In this document: piece by piece, positions 7,378 to 16,170 of the stretch
Layout: the number at the start of each line of letters is the position of its first letter
How positions within the stretch are numbered: the first letter of the stretch is position 1
DNA from: Candidatus Yanofskyibacteriota bacterium
GTDB lineage: Bacteria > Patescibacteria > Paceibacteria > 2-02-FULL-40-12 > IGHO2-12-FULL-4
DNA length: 64,000 nucleotides
Reading direction: 5' to 3'
NCBI GenBank assembly: GCA_016185525.1
Contig: JACPNK010000002.1
Coordinates: forward strand, 101,969 to 165,968
Made by a program: the position numbers and the translations under genes
Notes under the pieces: model-generated
The model's input: the letters and a program-made list of their open reading frames with translations, nothing else
What the model was told of the DNA's origin: nothing
Databases searched by the model: none

Positions 7378-8676
7378 ATGAATGAAAACAAAAACTACTG
7401 GTGGAAAGATGCCATAATCTACGAAGTTTATGTAGATAAATTTGCGGATAATTTCAGGGGGCTGACTGAAAAATTAAATTATCTGTCGGATTTGGGTATT
7501 AACTGCATCTGGCTTTTGCCGCATTTTCCGTCGCCGATGGTAGACGACGGATATGATGTTTCCGATTATTATAATGTAAGAAACAGCCTTGGAAGTCTTG
7601 ATGATTTTGAGGTTTTTATAAAAGCGGCGCATGCCAGGGGAATAAGAGTTATAATTGACTTAGTCTTGAATCATTTTTCAACAGAGCATCCTTGGTTTAA
7701 GGAAGCAAGGCATTCCGTTGATAACTCTAAAAGAAATTACTTTATCTGGAGTAAAAACGCAGAAGGACTTCGCGGTTCTTTTAATCCTTTCTTCCACTTG
7801 ACACCGGGCAATTGGATATATAATCCCAAGACGGACGACTATTATTACGCTTCATTTTTTGCGGAGCAGGCGGATTTGAATTGGGATAACCCGGATGTTT
7901 TTGGGGAGGTTATAAAAATTATAAATTTTTGGGCCGGACTTGGCGTTGACGGTTTCCGTCTTGATGCTGTAGCTCACCTGATCAAAAGGGAAGGAACGTT
8001 TTCCCTGCACCAACCAAGGGTTCATGACATTCTGAAAGATATTAGAAAATACATGGATAACAACTATCCGGGCGTGATTATGCTGGCTGAAGCCGGCGGG
8101 AAGATTGAACAAATCATACAATATTTCGGCAAGGGCGATGAGTGCCACATGGCTTTTAACTTTCCACTGATGTCTAATATTTATTTGGCCGTTAAGAGGA
8201 ATGACACAAAACTTCTCGAGGGACTTGTGAAGAATTCTTCAGGTATTCCAGACAACTGTCAATGGGCTACTTTTGTAAGCAACCACGACGAAATTACTCT
8301 GGCTTCACTGGAAGAAACGATACGAGATGAAGTCACCGCTTGGCTTGATCCGAAGGGAGAATTTTCGTTCAGAGGCGGGCGGGGCGTTTCTATGCGTTTG
8401 GCTTCGATTTTTAAGAACAATCCTGATTTGATTGTTTTTATTTTGAGCTTGTTATTCAGTCTGCCCGGCGCGCCGGTAATTTATTACGGTTCGGAGATAG
8501 GTATGAAAAATCTTGCGCTGGAGAATGAGTTTGTTGACAGCCGCCGTTATGTAAGAGGACAATTTGACTGGCTTCAGGCTGAAGAACAGATGCGCGACTC
8601 TAATTCGTTGTTAAACAAAGTTAAAGAGATTATTCGACAACGCAAAGAGAGACAAACCGGAGTGAAAAGTTCTTAA
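7378..8676 (+). CDS. GH13 alpha-amylase-family glycoside hydrolase
   Basis: A 432-aa TIM-barrel enzyme starting MNENKNYWWKDAIIYEVYVD. The four GH13 regions are present: DLVLNHF (region I), GVDGFRLDAV with the nucleophile Asp (II), IMLAEAGG with the acid Glu (III) and FVSNHDE (IV). The late motif YYGSEIGM...DSRRYVRGQFDW resembles trehalose synthase and alpha-glucosidase type members. The C-terminal beta domain usual for the family is missing; the protein ends soon after the barrel. It should cleave or rearrange alpha-1,4-glucan or maltose in the cytoplasm, since no signal peptide is seen. It converges on the glycogen synthase gene with four bases between stops, so the two probably form a glucan storage pair. 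Confidence 0.85.
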   Translation: MNENKNYWWKDAIIYEVYVDKFADNFRGLTEKLNYLSDLGINCIWLLPHFPSPMVDDGYDVSDYYNVRNSLGSLDDFEVFIKAAHARGIRVIIDLVLNHFSTEHPWFKEARHSVDNSKRNYFIWSKNAEGLRGSFNPFFHLTPGNWIYNPKTDDYYYASFFAEQADLNWDNPDVFGEVIKIINFWAGLGVDGFRLDAVAHLIKREGTFSLHQPRVHDILKDIRKYMDNNYPGVIMLAEAGGKIEQIIQYFGKGDECHMAFNFPLMSNIYLAVKRNDTKLLEGLVKNSSGIPDNCQWATFVSNHDEITLASLEETIRDEVTAWLDPKGEFSFRGGRGVSMRLASIFKNNPDLIVFILSLLFSLPGAPVIYYGSEIGMKNLALENEFVDSRRYVRGQFDWLQAEEQMRDSNSLLNKVKEIIRQRKERQTGVKSS

Positions 8677-8680
8677 ACTA

Positions 8681-10192
8681 TTATTCGCCAGAGATACTAC
8701 TTTGATGTTTGTTGATTGCCGAGTGGCATAATTTAACGTAATCTTTGGCAGATTTTTTCCAGGAGAAATCCTGCGACATCACTCTTTTTATAAGACTACT
8801 CCATTCTTTTTTATTTCTATACGCTTGCCAGGCCCGAACAATAGCTATAAGAAAAGCGTAAGAGTTGTATTTCTCAAAAACAAATCCGGTACCATGATCA
8901 ATGCCCGGGTAATAGTCGGTGACAGTATCAGCCAATCCGCCGGTTTTTCTGACGATCGGGATGGCGCCGTAACGCATTGCCTCCATCTGCACCAAACCGG
9001 ATGGCTCAAAGCGCGAAGGTATCAAGACCGCGTCCGCTCCGGAGAAGACCAGTTTGGGTAGCTTCTCGTCGAAAAACGGATGGACGGCCACGCGCGCGGG
9101 ATATTTTTCTTGCAATTCTTTGAAAGCGGTCCGATACTTGGTATCGCCGGTTCCCACTATGACCAGTTGGAAATCCAGGTTGTCAAAAAGAGACGGCGCT
9201 ATCTCTTGGAGCAAATCAACGCCTTTTTGTTCAGTAAGTCTGTTGACAAAACCCATGACGAAAATTTTGTCGTCTTCCGGCAGTCCAAAACTTTTCTGCA
9301 AGGCAACTTTGTTGTGGTAACGTCCGGCCAGCGCGCTTCGGCTGTAGTGCGCCGGGATATCCGGGTCCGTTTCAGGATTAAACCCTTCATTGTCTATGCC
9401 GTTTAAAGTTCCAAAAAGCGCGTCGCGTTTCTCCCGTAAAATTTCTTCCAGTTTTTCTCCAAACTCCGGCGTGAGAATTTCTTTGGCGTAAGTCGGCGAG
9501 ACGGTATTTATAATGTCAGCGTACAGGATGCCCCGGCGCGCGCCATTAAGTTTCAAAATATGCGGGTCGTTAAAATCCGGTATCGGTCCTTGCCCGGAGT
9601 CGGCTTCCAGTTCTGGCACAAAATGCGGGTCAAACATGCCTTGGAATTTTAAATTATGGATCACAAATATGGTCGCGATTTTGGATAGGACAGGGTCATC
9701 CTTAAACTCCGTTTTAATTAAGTTGGGGATGAACCCGGTTTGCCAGTCGCTGGCGATGATAACATCCGGTTTCCAGTCCGATCTTCTGATGAACTCTAAT
9801 GCTCCTTTCGAGAGCAGAACCCAGCGGATCGTGTCGTCGCCGTAACTGTAAGTGTTGGCTCTTTTTTCGTAGTATTCCATATTTTCCAGGAAATAGGCGG
9901 TGATGCCGGACTCTTTGTCCAGATGTTTCAAAACGTTTGACACCAGCAGTCCGTGCGGGTCTTTTTCGTTGGGCGCAATATCCAATTCGCCGATCTCCAG
10001 TTCCATGGGGAATTTATCCGCCTCAATTTTTGCGTATTTGGGGATAAACAGCCGGGCGTCATGACCCAACTCTTTCATTGCTCTGGGCAAAGAACGCATA
10101 ACTTCTCCCAGTCCGCCGACTTTGATAAACGGGGCGGCTTCAGCGGCGACGAAAAGAATCTTTAGTTTTTTTATTTTTGTCAGATTGTTCAT
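8681..10192 (-). CDS. glgA: Glycogen synthase (ADP-glucose type, GT5)
   Basis: A protein of about 503 aa. The substrate-binding motif near the N-terminus is KVGGLGEV (KTGGLADV in the family). The GT-B C-terminal half carries FEPSGLVQMEAMRYG with the E-x7-E motif, followed by VRKTGGLADTV. It transfers glucose from ADP-glucose to the growing alpha-1,4-glucan. Of two in-frame ATGs (10204 and 10192) I prefer the inner one, because TATGAT/TATAAT-like -10 sequence overlaps the outer one. No glgC or glgB is in the window, so substrate supply must lie elsewhere or come from outside. Confidence 0.9.
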   Translation of the reverse strand: MNNLTKIKKLKILFVAAEAAPFIKVGGLGEVMRSLPRAMKELGHDARLFIPKYAKIEADKFPMELEIGELDIAPNEKDPHGLLVSNVLKHLDKESGITAYFLENMEYYEKRANTYSYGDDTIRWVLLSKGALEFIRRSDWKPDVIIASDWQTGFIPNLIKTEFKDDPVLSKIATIFVIHNLKFQGMFDPHFVPELEADSGQGPIPDFNDPHILKLNGARRGILYADIINTVSPTYAKEILTPEFGEKLEEILREKRDALFGTLNGIDNEGFNPETDPDIPAHYSRSALAGRYHNKVALQKSFGLPEDDKIFVMGFVNRLTEQKGVDLLQEIAPSLFDNLDFQLVIVGTGDTKYRTAFKELQEKYPARVAVHPFFDEKLPKLVFSGADAVLIPSRFEPSGLVQMEAMRYGAIPIVRKTGGLADTVTDYYPGIDHGTGFVFEKYNSYAFLIAIVRAWQAYRNKKEWSSLIKRVMSQDFSWKKSAKDYVKLCHSAINKHQSSISGE

Positions 10193-10281
10193 GATTATAA
10201 TCATAGCATAAGTTAAGCGGATTAGCCATAAAATTTGGTGTTTTTTTATTCTCTGATAAAATAAGAGGCATAGACAAACAC

Positions 10282-10824
10282 ATGAACAACAATTTGGTGA
10301 GAGATTTGGCGCTTATAATCTTTAGCATTTTTATTGCCGTTATTCTTGCTAAAACCGGCATCCTTAAGGATCTAATTACTTCAACTCAAGAAGTGAGGTT
10401 TGTCGGCAGTTTTGTCGCCGGCATTTTATTCGTCTCTGTTTTTACCGCTGCTCCCGCCACCGTAGCTCTTGGAGAAATAGCTCAATCAAATTCTGTCATT
10501 ACGGTAGCTATTATTGGCGGATTGGGCGCTTTAATCGGAGACCTCCTAATTTTTAGGTTTGTAAGAGACAGAGTTTACCAAGATTTTACTTATCTGGTTA
10601 AGGTATCGAAGTCGGAAAGACTCGTTTCCATTTTTAAATTAAAACTTTTTAGATTGCTCATTCCTTTTATCGGGGCTTTGATAGTCGCTTCTCCCTTGCC
10701 GGATGAGGTGGGGTTGGCGATGCTAGGATTATCAAGAATAAAAACCTCCGTGTTTATCCCGCTGTCTTTTTTGCTTAACTCTGCCGGGATTTTAATTATT
10801 GGTTTAATTGCTAAGACACTATGA
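10282..10824 (+). CDS. Multi-pass membrane protein, hypothetical (VTT/DedA-like)
   Basis: A 180-aa protein with about five membrane segments. The segment IIGGLGALIGDLLIFRFVRD and the later FIGALIVASPLPDEVGLAMLG look like the two half-repeats of small VTT/DedA-type permeases, including a re-entrant Gly-rich turn, but the family assignment is uncertain. GATAAAAT lies about 20 bases before the ATG. It is divergent from glgA and stands alone. Confidence 0.6.
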   Translation: MNNNLVRDLALIIFSIFIAVILAKTGILKDLITSTQEVRFVGSFVAGILFVSVFTAAPATVALGEIAQSNSVITVAIIGGLGALIGDLLIFRFVRDRVYQDFTYLVKVSKSERLVSIFKLKLFRLLIPFIGALIVASPLPDEVGLAMLGLSRIKTSVFIPLSFLLNSAGILIIGLIAKTL

Positions 10825-10964
10825 TTCAGAAAACTGCAGTGGAACAACCCCATTGCCTTTTAGTTAGCTTCTGGGGGTTGCGCTGGTCGCCCTGATAAAC
10901 ATTATAGCGGTTGAGTTTGGAAAAAGAATTTTCCGAAGCAAAAGATCATTGAAACAGACTTAAG

Positions 10965-10993
10965 TTTGCAAAAAATAAACTTTCTGGTATAAT
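10965..10993 (+). promoter_or_regulatory. Promoter of the DsbA/VKOR operon
   Basis: TTTGCA (10965-10970), 17-base spacer, TATAAT (10988-10993). The ATG at 11004 is only ten bases further on, so the mRNA has almost no leader. Confidence 0.6.
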
Positions 10994-11003
10994 TAAAAAT
11001 AGT

Positions 11004-11750
11004 ATGTCAGAAGAAAATCTTACTAAAAAAGAAATATATGATCTCAAGAAAAGCGAAGCAGATAGAGAACATGCTAACGCCTCAAAGACCCGTAAAGCAA
11101 AAAGGGTCTTAATGTGGGTTGGGGTTCTTATTTTGCTTATCGGAGCGGTATGGGGGATGGTGAAACTTTCAGACAAGCCTTCTGATACCGGCCAAGCAAT
11201 GGTTCTTAGCTCTGTTTTATCAGATGACTGGATAAAGGGAGACAAAGAGACAAAAGTGATTCTTATTGAATATGGGGATTTTCAATGTCCCGCTTGCGCC
11301 GCTTACCATCCTTTGGTGGAAAAACTTATTGCTGAACATGGCAAGGACTTTCAATTCGTGTACAGACACTTTCCTCTACAGCAACACGCAAATGCCAAGC
11401 CAGCCGCTTACGCGTCTGAAGCCGCCGGCAAACAGGGAAAGTTCTGGGAAATGTACAACTTAATCTATCCCCGCCAGAATGACTGGTCTGAAAAGAAAAA
11501 CGCCGATGATATATTTTTGGAATACGCCGGTTCTTTGGGTTTAAATCTTGACCAGTTTAAAAAAGACAGAGACTCTCAAGAAGCAAAAGATAAAGTTAAG
11601 AAAGATTATGATTCCGGCATTGCAAACAAAGTAAATGCTACCCCGACATTCTTCCTGAATGGCAAAAAAATCCAGCCTCAAAGTTACGAAGAATTTGCAA
11701 ATTTTATTAAACAAGCGCAACCGGCTGAAAATACAACCCCTACTCAATGA
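11004..11750 (+). CDS. Membrane-anchored DsbA-family thiol-disulfide oxidoreductase
   Basis: A 248-aa protein with a charged cytoplasmic N-terminus, one membrane helix (about residues 34-52) and an extracytoplasmic thioredoxin-fold domain. The redox centre is C95-P-A-C98 in EYGDFQCPACAAYHP, and the cis-proline loop is NATPTFFLNGKK. It should introduce disulfides into exported proteins. Its stop overlaps the start of the VKOR gene (ATGA at 11747), so it is made together with its likely re-oxidation partner. The arrangement matches DsbA/VKOR pairs known in other bacteria that lack DsbB. Confidence 0.9.
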   Translation: MSEENLTKKEIYDLKKSEADREHANASKTRKAKRVLMWVGVLILLIGAVWGMVKLSDKPSDTGQAMVLSSVLSDDWIKGDKETKVILIEYGDFQCPACAAYHPLVEKLIAEHGKDFQFVYRHFPLQQHANAKPAAYASEAAGKQGKFWEMYNLIYPRQNDWSEKKNADDIFLEYAGSLGLNLDQFKKDRDSQEAKDKVKKDYDSGIANKVNATPTFFLNGKKIQPQSYEEFANFIKQAQPAENTTPTQ

Positions 11751-12187
11751 GCAGAACATCCAAATGGCTTCTGGCCGGTTTTGCTGTTTTCAGCTTAATC
11801 GGTTTTCTTGATGCTGTCTATTTAACCGTTCAACACTATAATAACGGCATTTTGCCATGCCTTATTTTTTCAGGCTGTGACAAAGTAACTTCCAGTAGTT
11901 ACGCCAAAGTTGCCGGTATTCCGGTTTCTCTTTTGGGAGCAGGTTATTATTTTATAGTCCTCGTTTCTACAATTTTATATTTTGATACGGGCAACAAAAA
12001 GGTTTTGGAAATATTAAAGAATCTGCCAATTGCCGGTTTTGCGGCTACGCTCTGGTTTTTGTTTCTTCAATTTTTTATTATAAAAGCCATTTGTTTTTAC
12101 TGTGTTGTTTCGGCAATCATCTCAACAGCGCTTTTTGTTCTGGCGATACTTATAAGAAAAACTGGCCGAGTTGCTTACAATGATTAA
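11747..12187 (+). CDS. Vitamin K epoxide reductase (VKOR) family protein
   Basis: A 146-aa four-helix membrane protein. The family's loop pair C38/C44 (ILPCLIFSGC) is followed by the conserved Ser/Gly stretch SSSYAKVAGIPVSLLG, and the active CxxC is C116-F-Y-C119. Bacterial VKOR homologues re-oxidise DsbA and pass electrons to quinone, replacing DsbB. The gene overlaps the DsbA-like gene by four bases and the next membrane gene by eight, so all three form one operon. Confidence 0.9.
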   Translation: MSRTSKWLLAGFAVFSLIGFLDAVYLTVQHYNNGILPCLIFSGCDKVTSSSYAKVAGIPVSLLGAGYYFIVLVSTILYFDTGNKKVLEILKNLPIAGFAATLWFLFLQFFIIKAICFYCVVSAIISTALFVLAILIRKTGRVAYND

Positions 12188-12569
12188 AAAGATATTATTA
12201 ATTTTTGCCAGCGCGTTTCTGCTTAATTTAGTTTGGGAAAATCTGCACTCTTTACTTTACCTCCATTATAAAAGCGGAGCAATCAGCGAGTTGATTTTGT
12301 TAAGAGCCACTCTTTTTGACGCTGTTTTTATTTCTATTCTTGGAATTTTATTTCTAAAATTTTCATACCTTAAGAACAGGCTTTGGCTTTCTTTGCCGTT
12401 TGGTTTTGCGATAGCAATAGTTATTGAATTGTACGCTTTAAAAACCGGCCGCTGGGCTTACGGTGAGCTTATGCCGGTTGTTCCTTTCATAAACACGGGA
12501 GTTACACCGACAATACAACTTGGACTTCTTTCCTATTTAATTTTTAAATGGTTTGTAAAGAAGGCCTAA
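12180..12569 (+). CDS. Hypothetical four-helix membrane protein
   Basis: A protein of about 129 aa starting MIKKILLIFASAFLLNLVWE, with four membrane segments. The most striking part is ELYALKTGRWAYGELMPVVP followed by GVTPTIQLGLLSYLIF, a small integral-membrane family seen in Patescibacteria without assigned function. I chose the ATG at 12180, inside the end of the VKOR gene, over an in-frame TTG at 12171, because overlap coupling is the habit in this operon. It may be the third component of the disulfide system, but that is only inferred from position. Confidence 0.6.
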   Translation: MIKKILLIFASAFLLNLVWENLHSLLYLHYKSGAISELILLRATLFDAVFISILGILFLKFSYLKNRLWLSLPFGFAIAIVIELYALKTGRWAYGELMPVVPFINTGVTPTIQLGLLSYLIFKWFVKKA

Positions 12570-12594
12570 GGTATAACAGTTATCAATTTTAATA

Positions 12595-12716
12595 CCGATA
12601 TTGCACGTCCCCGTGCCGAAGTTGACACTTCGTTGAGACGAAGTCCCAAGACGGGACTTGCAGTCAAAGACCAAGTCAATATCGGGAACGGGACGGTCAA
12701 TATCGGCATTGGGACG
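12595..12716. repeat. Structured palindromic repeat with two mutually exclusive hairpins
   Basis: The outer arms at 12595-12611 and 12690-12706 are inverted repeats of 17 bases with two mismatches. Inside, ACTTCGT-TGAG-ACGAAGT (12627-12644) and AAGTCCC-AAGAC-GGGACTT (12641-12659) share 12641-12644, so only one can form at a time. The right part is a 21-bp tandem duplication (12675-12695 and 12696-12716). The block ends at the GTG start of the DUF167 gene. Confidence 0.6.
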
Positions 12717-12934
12717 TGAAAATATCAGTTAAAATAAAAACCGGTTCTAAAAAAGAAGAAATCAAAAAGGTTGGCAACGACAGTTTTGAAATCAAGACCA
12801 AAGCTCTGCCAATTGAGGGCAAAGCTAACTCGGCGGTAACTAAAATTCTGGCTGACTATTTTGATATTCCCAAATCAAGAGTTAAAATCTTAAAAGGACA
12901 AAAATCAAAGTTAAAAATACTGGAAATTTCTTGA
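12716..12934 (+). CDS. DUF167/YggU family protein
   Basis: A 72-aa protein with the compact alpha/beta layout of the DUF167 family: KISVKIKTGSKKEEI, then IKTKALPIEGKANSAV (the family signature with Gly-Lys-Ala-Asn) and SRVKILKGQKSKLKILEI. The length matches the family, and function is unknown across bacteria. The start is GTG at 12716, which falls at the end of the 21-bp tandem repeat. The following gene begins one base after its stop. Confidence 0.85.
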   Translation: MKISVKIKTGSKKEEIKKVGNDSFEIKTKALPIEGKANSAVTKILADYFDIPKSRVKILKGQKSKLKILEIS

Positions 12935-12935
12935 A

Positions 12936-13604
12936 ATGGAAAAAAGTTTTTTCAAAGAACTAAACTCCCAAGAACTGTCCATATTCCGCAAACTTTCAAC
13001 GCCTAAAAAAATTCAGGATTTTTTGGAAAAATTACCTATAAATTTTGAAGAAAAAGGGGATACCTGCATGTCGCCAAGAAGGGTGTTAAGAGAAAAAAAG
13101 GCACACTGTATGGAAGGGGCGTTATTTGCGGCAACAGCATTGTGGTTCCATGGACAAAAACCTATACTTTTAGACATAACATCAGTAGACCATGATTTTG
13201 ATCATGTAGTGGCCTTGTTTAAAAATCCGCCAGCCGGCGGAGGGAAGTGGGGAGCAATCAGCAAGACAAACCATGCGGTGCTACGCTACAGAGAACCGGT
13301 TTATCGTGATGTCAGAGAGCTGGCCATGTCCTTTTTTCATGAATACTTTACTGACGACGGTAGGAAAACCATGAGGAGTTTCTCCAAGCCTTTTAATCTA
13401 CAAAAGTTTGGCTATAATTGGATTACATCTGAAAAAGATTTGTGGGATATAGCTGACGCCCTTGATGCGTCCAAACACTATCCGATTCTTACAAAAAAAA
13501 CATTGGCCGGCTTGCGTCATGCCGACCCCGTTGAAGTTAAAACGGGAAAAATAACACAATGGAAAAAGACAAAAAAAGAAGTAACCAATGATAAAAATAC
13601 CTGA
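12936..13604 (+). CDS. Transglutaminase-like / papain-fold protein, hypothetical
   Basis: A 222-aa soluble protein. C58 in AHCMEGALFAAT, H90 in DFDHVVALF and the polar residues in GAISKTNHAVLRY give the Cys-His-Asp/Asn order of the transglutaminase-like fold, here probably a cysteine peptidase or an amide-modifying enzyme. Residues 98-102 (PPAGG) are encoded by a GC-rich palindromic repeat (CCGCCAGCCGGCGG) in the loop after the catalytic His and look like an inserted repeat. Its last 17 bases overlap the M24 peptidase gene. Confidence 0.6.
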   Translation: MEKSFFKELNSQELSIFRKLSTPKKIQDFLEKLPINFEEKGDTCMSPRRVLREKKAHCMEGALFAATALWFHGQKPILLDITSVDHDFDHVVALFKNPPAGGGKWGAISKTNHAVLRYREPVYRDVRELAMSFFHEYFTDDGRKTMRSFSKPFNLQKFGYNWITSEKDLWDIADALDASKHYPILTKKTLAGLRHADPVEVKTGKITQWKKTKKEVTNDKNT

Positions 13605-14661
13605 AAACTATTATACCAGTCGGCTTGAAAAAATCAGGTCTCTTTTTGGTAAACACAACCTTGATTGTCTCTTGATTTACAATGCTGAAAAAGAAGATCC
13701 GGCTTTTTTGCCTTGGATTCTTGGTGAAAACATTTTTGATTCCACTTATCTGCTGATTACCAAAAAAGGCGCTTTTATTTTCATTCCGCAATGGTTTATA
13801 GAGGAAGCAAAAAATTTATTTAAAAATATACCGGCTGAATTTATAGGTACCCCGGAAAAGGCAACCATGATGCTGACCATTAAATCTTACCTCCAAAACT
13901 TTGAAATAATCGGCTATGCGGGTAACGCACCTTACAAAGAGCTGGTTTTATTAGCTGAAAAAAAGTTGGTGAACATGGAAGAAGACATCAGAAAGATATA
14001 TGAAATAAAAGATGAAGTTGAAATAAAACTTTTGGGAGAAGTTTGTAATTATACCCGCAACTATTTAGAAAACTTGAAAATAAAACAGTTCATAGGTAAA
14101 ACTGAACAGGAGATCGCAAAACAGATACAACAGGAAACCGAGAGCGACGGCTATAATCTTGGACACCTAAGCATCGTCTCCGGTCAGCGTCTCCAAAAAA
14201 CTACGGCCGGCTTTCCCTCTGATTACAAAATACAAAAAAATGACCTCGTTTGCGTTGACCTTGGCTTAGAAAAACAGACTTACTTTTCTGATATTACAAG
14301 ATGTTATTTTCTCGGCGACGCCGAGAAAAAATACAGGCTAAACTACGACTTGTTAAAAAGTGTCGTTTCAAACACTTCTCAAATAATTACTCGAGGGATC
14401 CAGTCAAAAGACATCTTGGGCATAATTAGAAACGAATTTATCAAGACTGGATTGACGGAAGACTCTTTCGTACCAGCAGATTTAGGTCACGGCATAGGTA
14501 CTGGCAGACACGAATATCCTGAAATCGGATTTGACGAAAGTATTTTAGAAAAGGGCATGGTTTTCACATTGGAACCTGAAGCTAAGTTGTCGGATGGCAT
14601 GCTTGTGAGATACGAGGACGTTTTTTACATAAACCAAGAAGAAAAAACCTTGATTATATAA
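13588..14661 (+). CDS. M24-family metallopeptidase (Xaa-Pro aminopeptidase-like)
   Basis: A 357-aa protein with an N-terminal creatinase-like domain (about 1-135) and a C-terminal pita-bread domain. The five metal ligands of M24 peptidases can be placed: D224 in CVDLGL, D235 in FSDITR, H301 in GHGIG, E329 in LEPE and E343 in RYEDVF. It should remove N-terminal residues from peptides, typically before proline, using two Mn or Co ions in the cytoplasm. The gene overlaps the transglutaminase-like gene and converges with the 471-aa protein gene. Confidence 0.85.
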   Translation: MIKIPENYYTSRLEKIRSLFGKHNLDCLLIYNAEKEDPAFLPWILGENIFDSTYLLITKKGAFIFIPQWFIEEAKNLFKNIPAEFIGTPEKATMMLTIKSYLQNFEIIGYAGNAPYKELVLLAEKKLVNMEEDIRKIYEIKDEVEIKLLGEVCNYTRNYLENLKIKQFIGKTEQEIAKQIQQETESDGYNLGHLSIVSGQRLQKTTAGFPSDYKIQKNDLVCVDLGLEKQTYFSDITRCYFLGDAEKKYRLNYDLLKSVVSNTSQIITRGIQSKDILGIIRNEFIKTGLTEDSFVPADLGHGIGTGRHEYPEIGFDESILEKGMVFTLEPEAKLSDGMLVRYEDVFYINQEEKTLII

Positions 14662-14676
14662 TCAAGGTTAATCTAT

Positions 14677-16092
14677 CTAGAAAGCGCCCTTACGTAAAAC
14701 TCTCCACAAAACATAAGGCACCTTCTCATAAAGCTGGGCAAAAGGCCCGCTTTGAAGAAAAAATAAGTAATTATCGTTAGCATACAATTTTGTCAAAAGA
14801 GCTAATGGCGCAAGATGGCTAACCATATCTTTAATCAAGGCATCTTTTACTTTAGGGTGGGGATTAACTGGGTCAACAAAAACTCCGCATTGTTTTTTAT
14901 ATAACACAGCTTCCATTTTTAGCGTGTTTGAGAAATGCTTTTTTGTTTCAGAAGATTTGAGCTGGCTAAGATAAAGTTTCTCTTGCGCGGCCTGTTCACG
15001 CAGGTATTCGTCTTCCGGGAAAACTTTTAGAAGCGGTTTAACTTCGCCGCTTATGCTTCTTGAAGCTAAATCTTGCGCCACCAGCTCGCACTGTTTTTGG
15101 ACGTAAGACATAAACTTTTCTTTAGACCAAGAGCCTTGCATTGCAACGTAGGCTCCGCCCTCAAGGTCTAACCATTCTATATCCGCTACCCAAATAAGTA
15201 ACTTGGGGTTAAGGTTGAGTTCTTTCAGAAAAGACAGAAAATGGTTTAGTTCCGGCGACATCATTTCATAACAGATGCCTTTGGAGTTTTCTTCCAAACC
15301 GCAAAAGTTATAGCCATTTTCGTCGTAAGTCCAAGCGGGACAAAGTGGAATTATTATCTGTAAACTTTTTCCGGAAAGACCGCGCCATAAACAGTTAAGA
15401 ATCCTTTCAACCTGCAAGTCAGATTCTATCAAGATTCTCTTCTCTAAAATCAAATCTATAAGTCTGGTTCCGGTTAAAATTGTACTCTCAACGCCAACAG
15501 GATATGGAGTGCTTTGAGCCGTTTTGATTATTCTATAAGTAAGACGCTTGTCTTTTTTTACTCTTAAAGCGTTTTTTATAATTTTTACTTCGCCGTCCGT
15601 AAAATTAGGTGAAGGACGGGGGGTGAAGTTTAAGTTTAAACTTTCCGAAGATAACCCTAAACGTTTTTCTAGCCACTCACAGTAAAGATTAAATCTTTTT
15701 TCGCTTACCGGTTTTGGGCCCCAGGGAGCAACTTTAGCAAGTTCAACATTTTCTAAGTTGTTCACTATTTTCAGCCATTCTTTGACCATACCGTTTAGGT
15801 TTGTATCTTTAAAATCTTGGGCGACGGCAATTAACATCTGACAAGAAGACGCCCACTCTGGACTGTATTCCATTAACCTATGGGAGGCTGTCCTTGAGGC
15901 ATGGCCCCGTTTAATCAGCTTGGGTTCTGGAGAAGTAAATACTGCCACCAAAATCTCCTGTGCTTCCGGCTGCAACTTGATGTTTTGGATACTTTTTTCA
16001 AAAACAGACACTTCTTGACCTGATTTCTCAAGAACTCCCAAAGCCTGACAAGCGTTTTTGTCATTTTTATCAGCTACAAATCTAATCCTCAT
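14677..16092 (-). CDS. Unrecognised 471-aa protein downstream of a 36-aa peptide gene
   Basis: A cytoplasmic protein starting MRIRFVADKNDKNACQALG with a good ribosome site (AGGAG at 16098-16102). The first 150 residues look like a Rossmann-like alpha/beta domain (ILVAVFTSPEPKLIKRGHAS). The middle contains VGVESTILTGTRLIDLIL and IIIPLCPAWTYDENG, followed by LLIWVADIEWLDLEGG. I cannot match it to a family. The transcript must first pass the 36-aa peptide gene and a strong terminator, so it is expressed by read-through or by attenuation. It may be a peptide-modifying or amino-acid-using enzyme, but this is inferred from context only. Confidence 0.7.
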   Translation of the reverse strand: MRIRFVADKNDKNACQALGVLEKSGQEVSVFEKSIQNIKLQPEAQEILVAVFTSPEPKLIKRGHASRTASHRLMEYSPEWASSCQMLIAVAQDFKDTNLNGMVKEWLKIVNNLENVELAKVAPWGPKPVSEKRFNLYCEWLEKRLGLSSESLNLNFTPRPSPNFTDGEVKIIKNALRVKKDKRLTYRIIKTAQSTPYPVGVESTILTGTRLIDLILEKRILIESDLQVERILNCLWRGLSGKSLQIIIPLCPAWTYDENGYNFCGLEENSKGICYEMMSPELNHFLSFLKELNLNPKLLIWVADIEWLDLEGGAYVAMQGSWSKEKFMSYVQKQCELVAQDLASRSISGEVKPLLKVFPEDEYLREQAAQEKLYLSQLKSSETKKHFSNTLKMEAVLYKKQCGVFVDPVNPHPKVKDALIKDMVSHLAPLALLTKLYANDNYLFFLQSGPFAQLYEKVPYVLWRVLRKGAF

Positions 16093-16118
16093 TTTTTCTC
16101 CTTTCAAAGAACAAATAA

Positions 16119-16147
16119 AAATCAGCCCCCTCTTTAGGGGCTGATTT
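16119..16147 (-). terminator. Intrinsic terminator between the peptide gene and the 471-aa gene
   Basis: On the minus strand AAATCAGCCCC (16147-16137) pairs with GGGGCTGATTT (16129-16119) around a seven-base loop, followed by TTTTATTT. It lies 23 bases after the peptide stop and 26 bases before the next ATG. Confidence 0.8.
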
Positions 16148-16170
16148 AAGGTCTTTTTGATGACTTCGCT

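Noticed and set aside
8825..9845. Several plus-strand frames inside glgA
   Set aside because: Antisense shadows of a clearly conserved glycogen synthase.
14677..16092. Isonitrile synthase or other named enzyme for the 471-aa protein
   Set aside because: Only vague similarity in one strand region; the family's conserved motifs are not visible.
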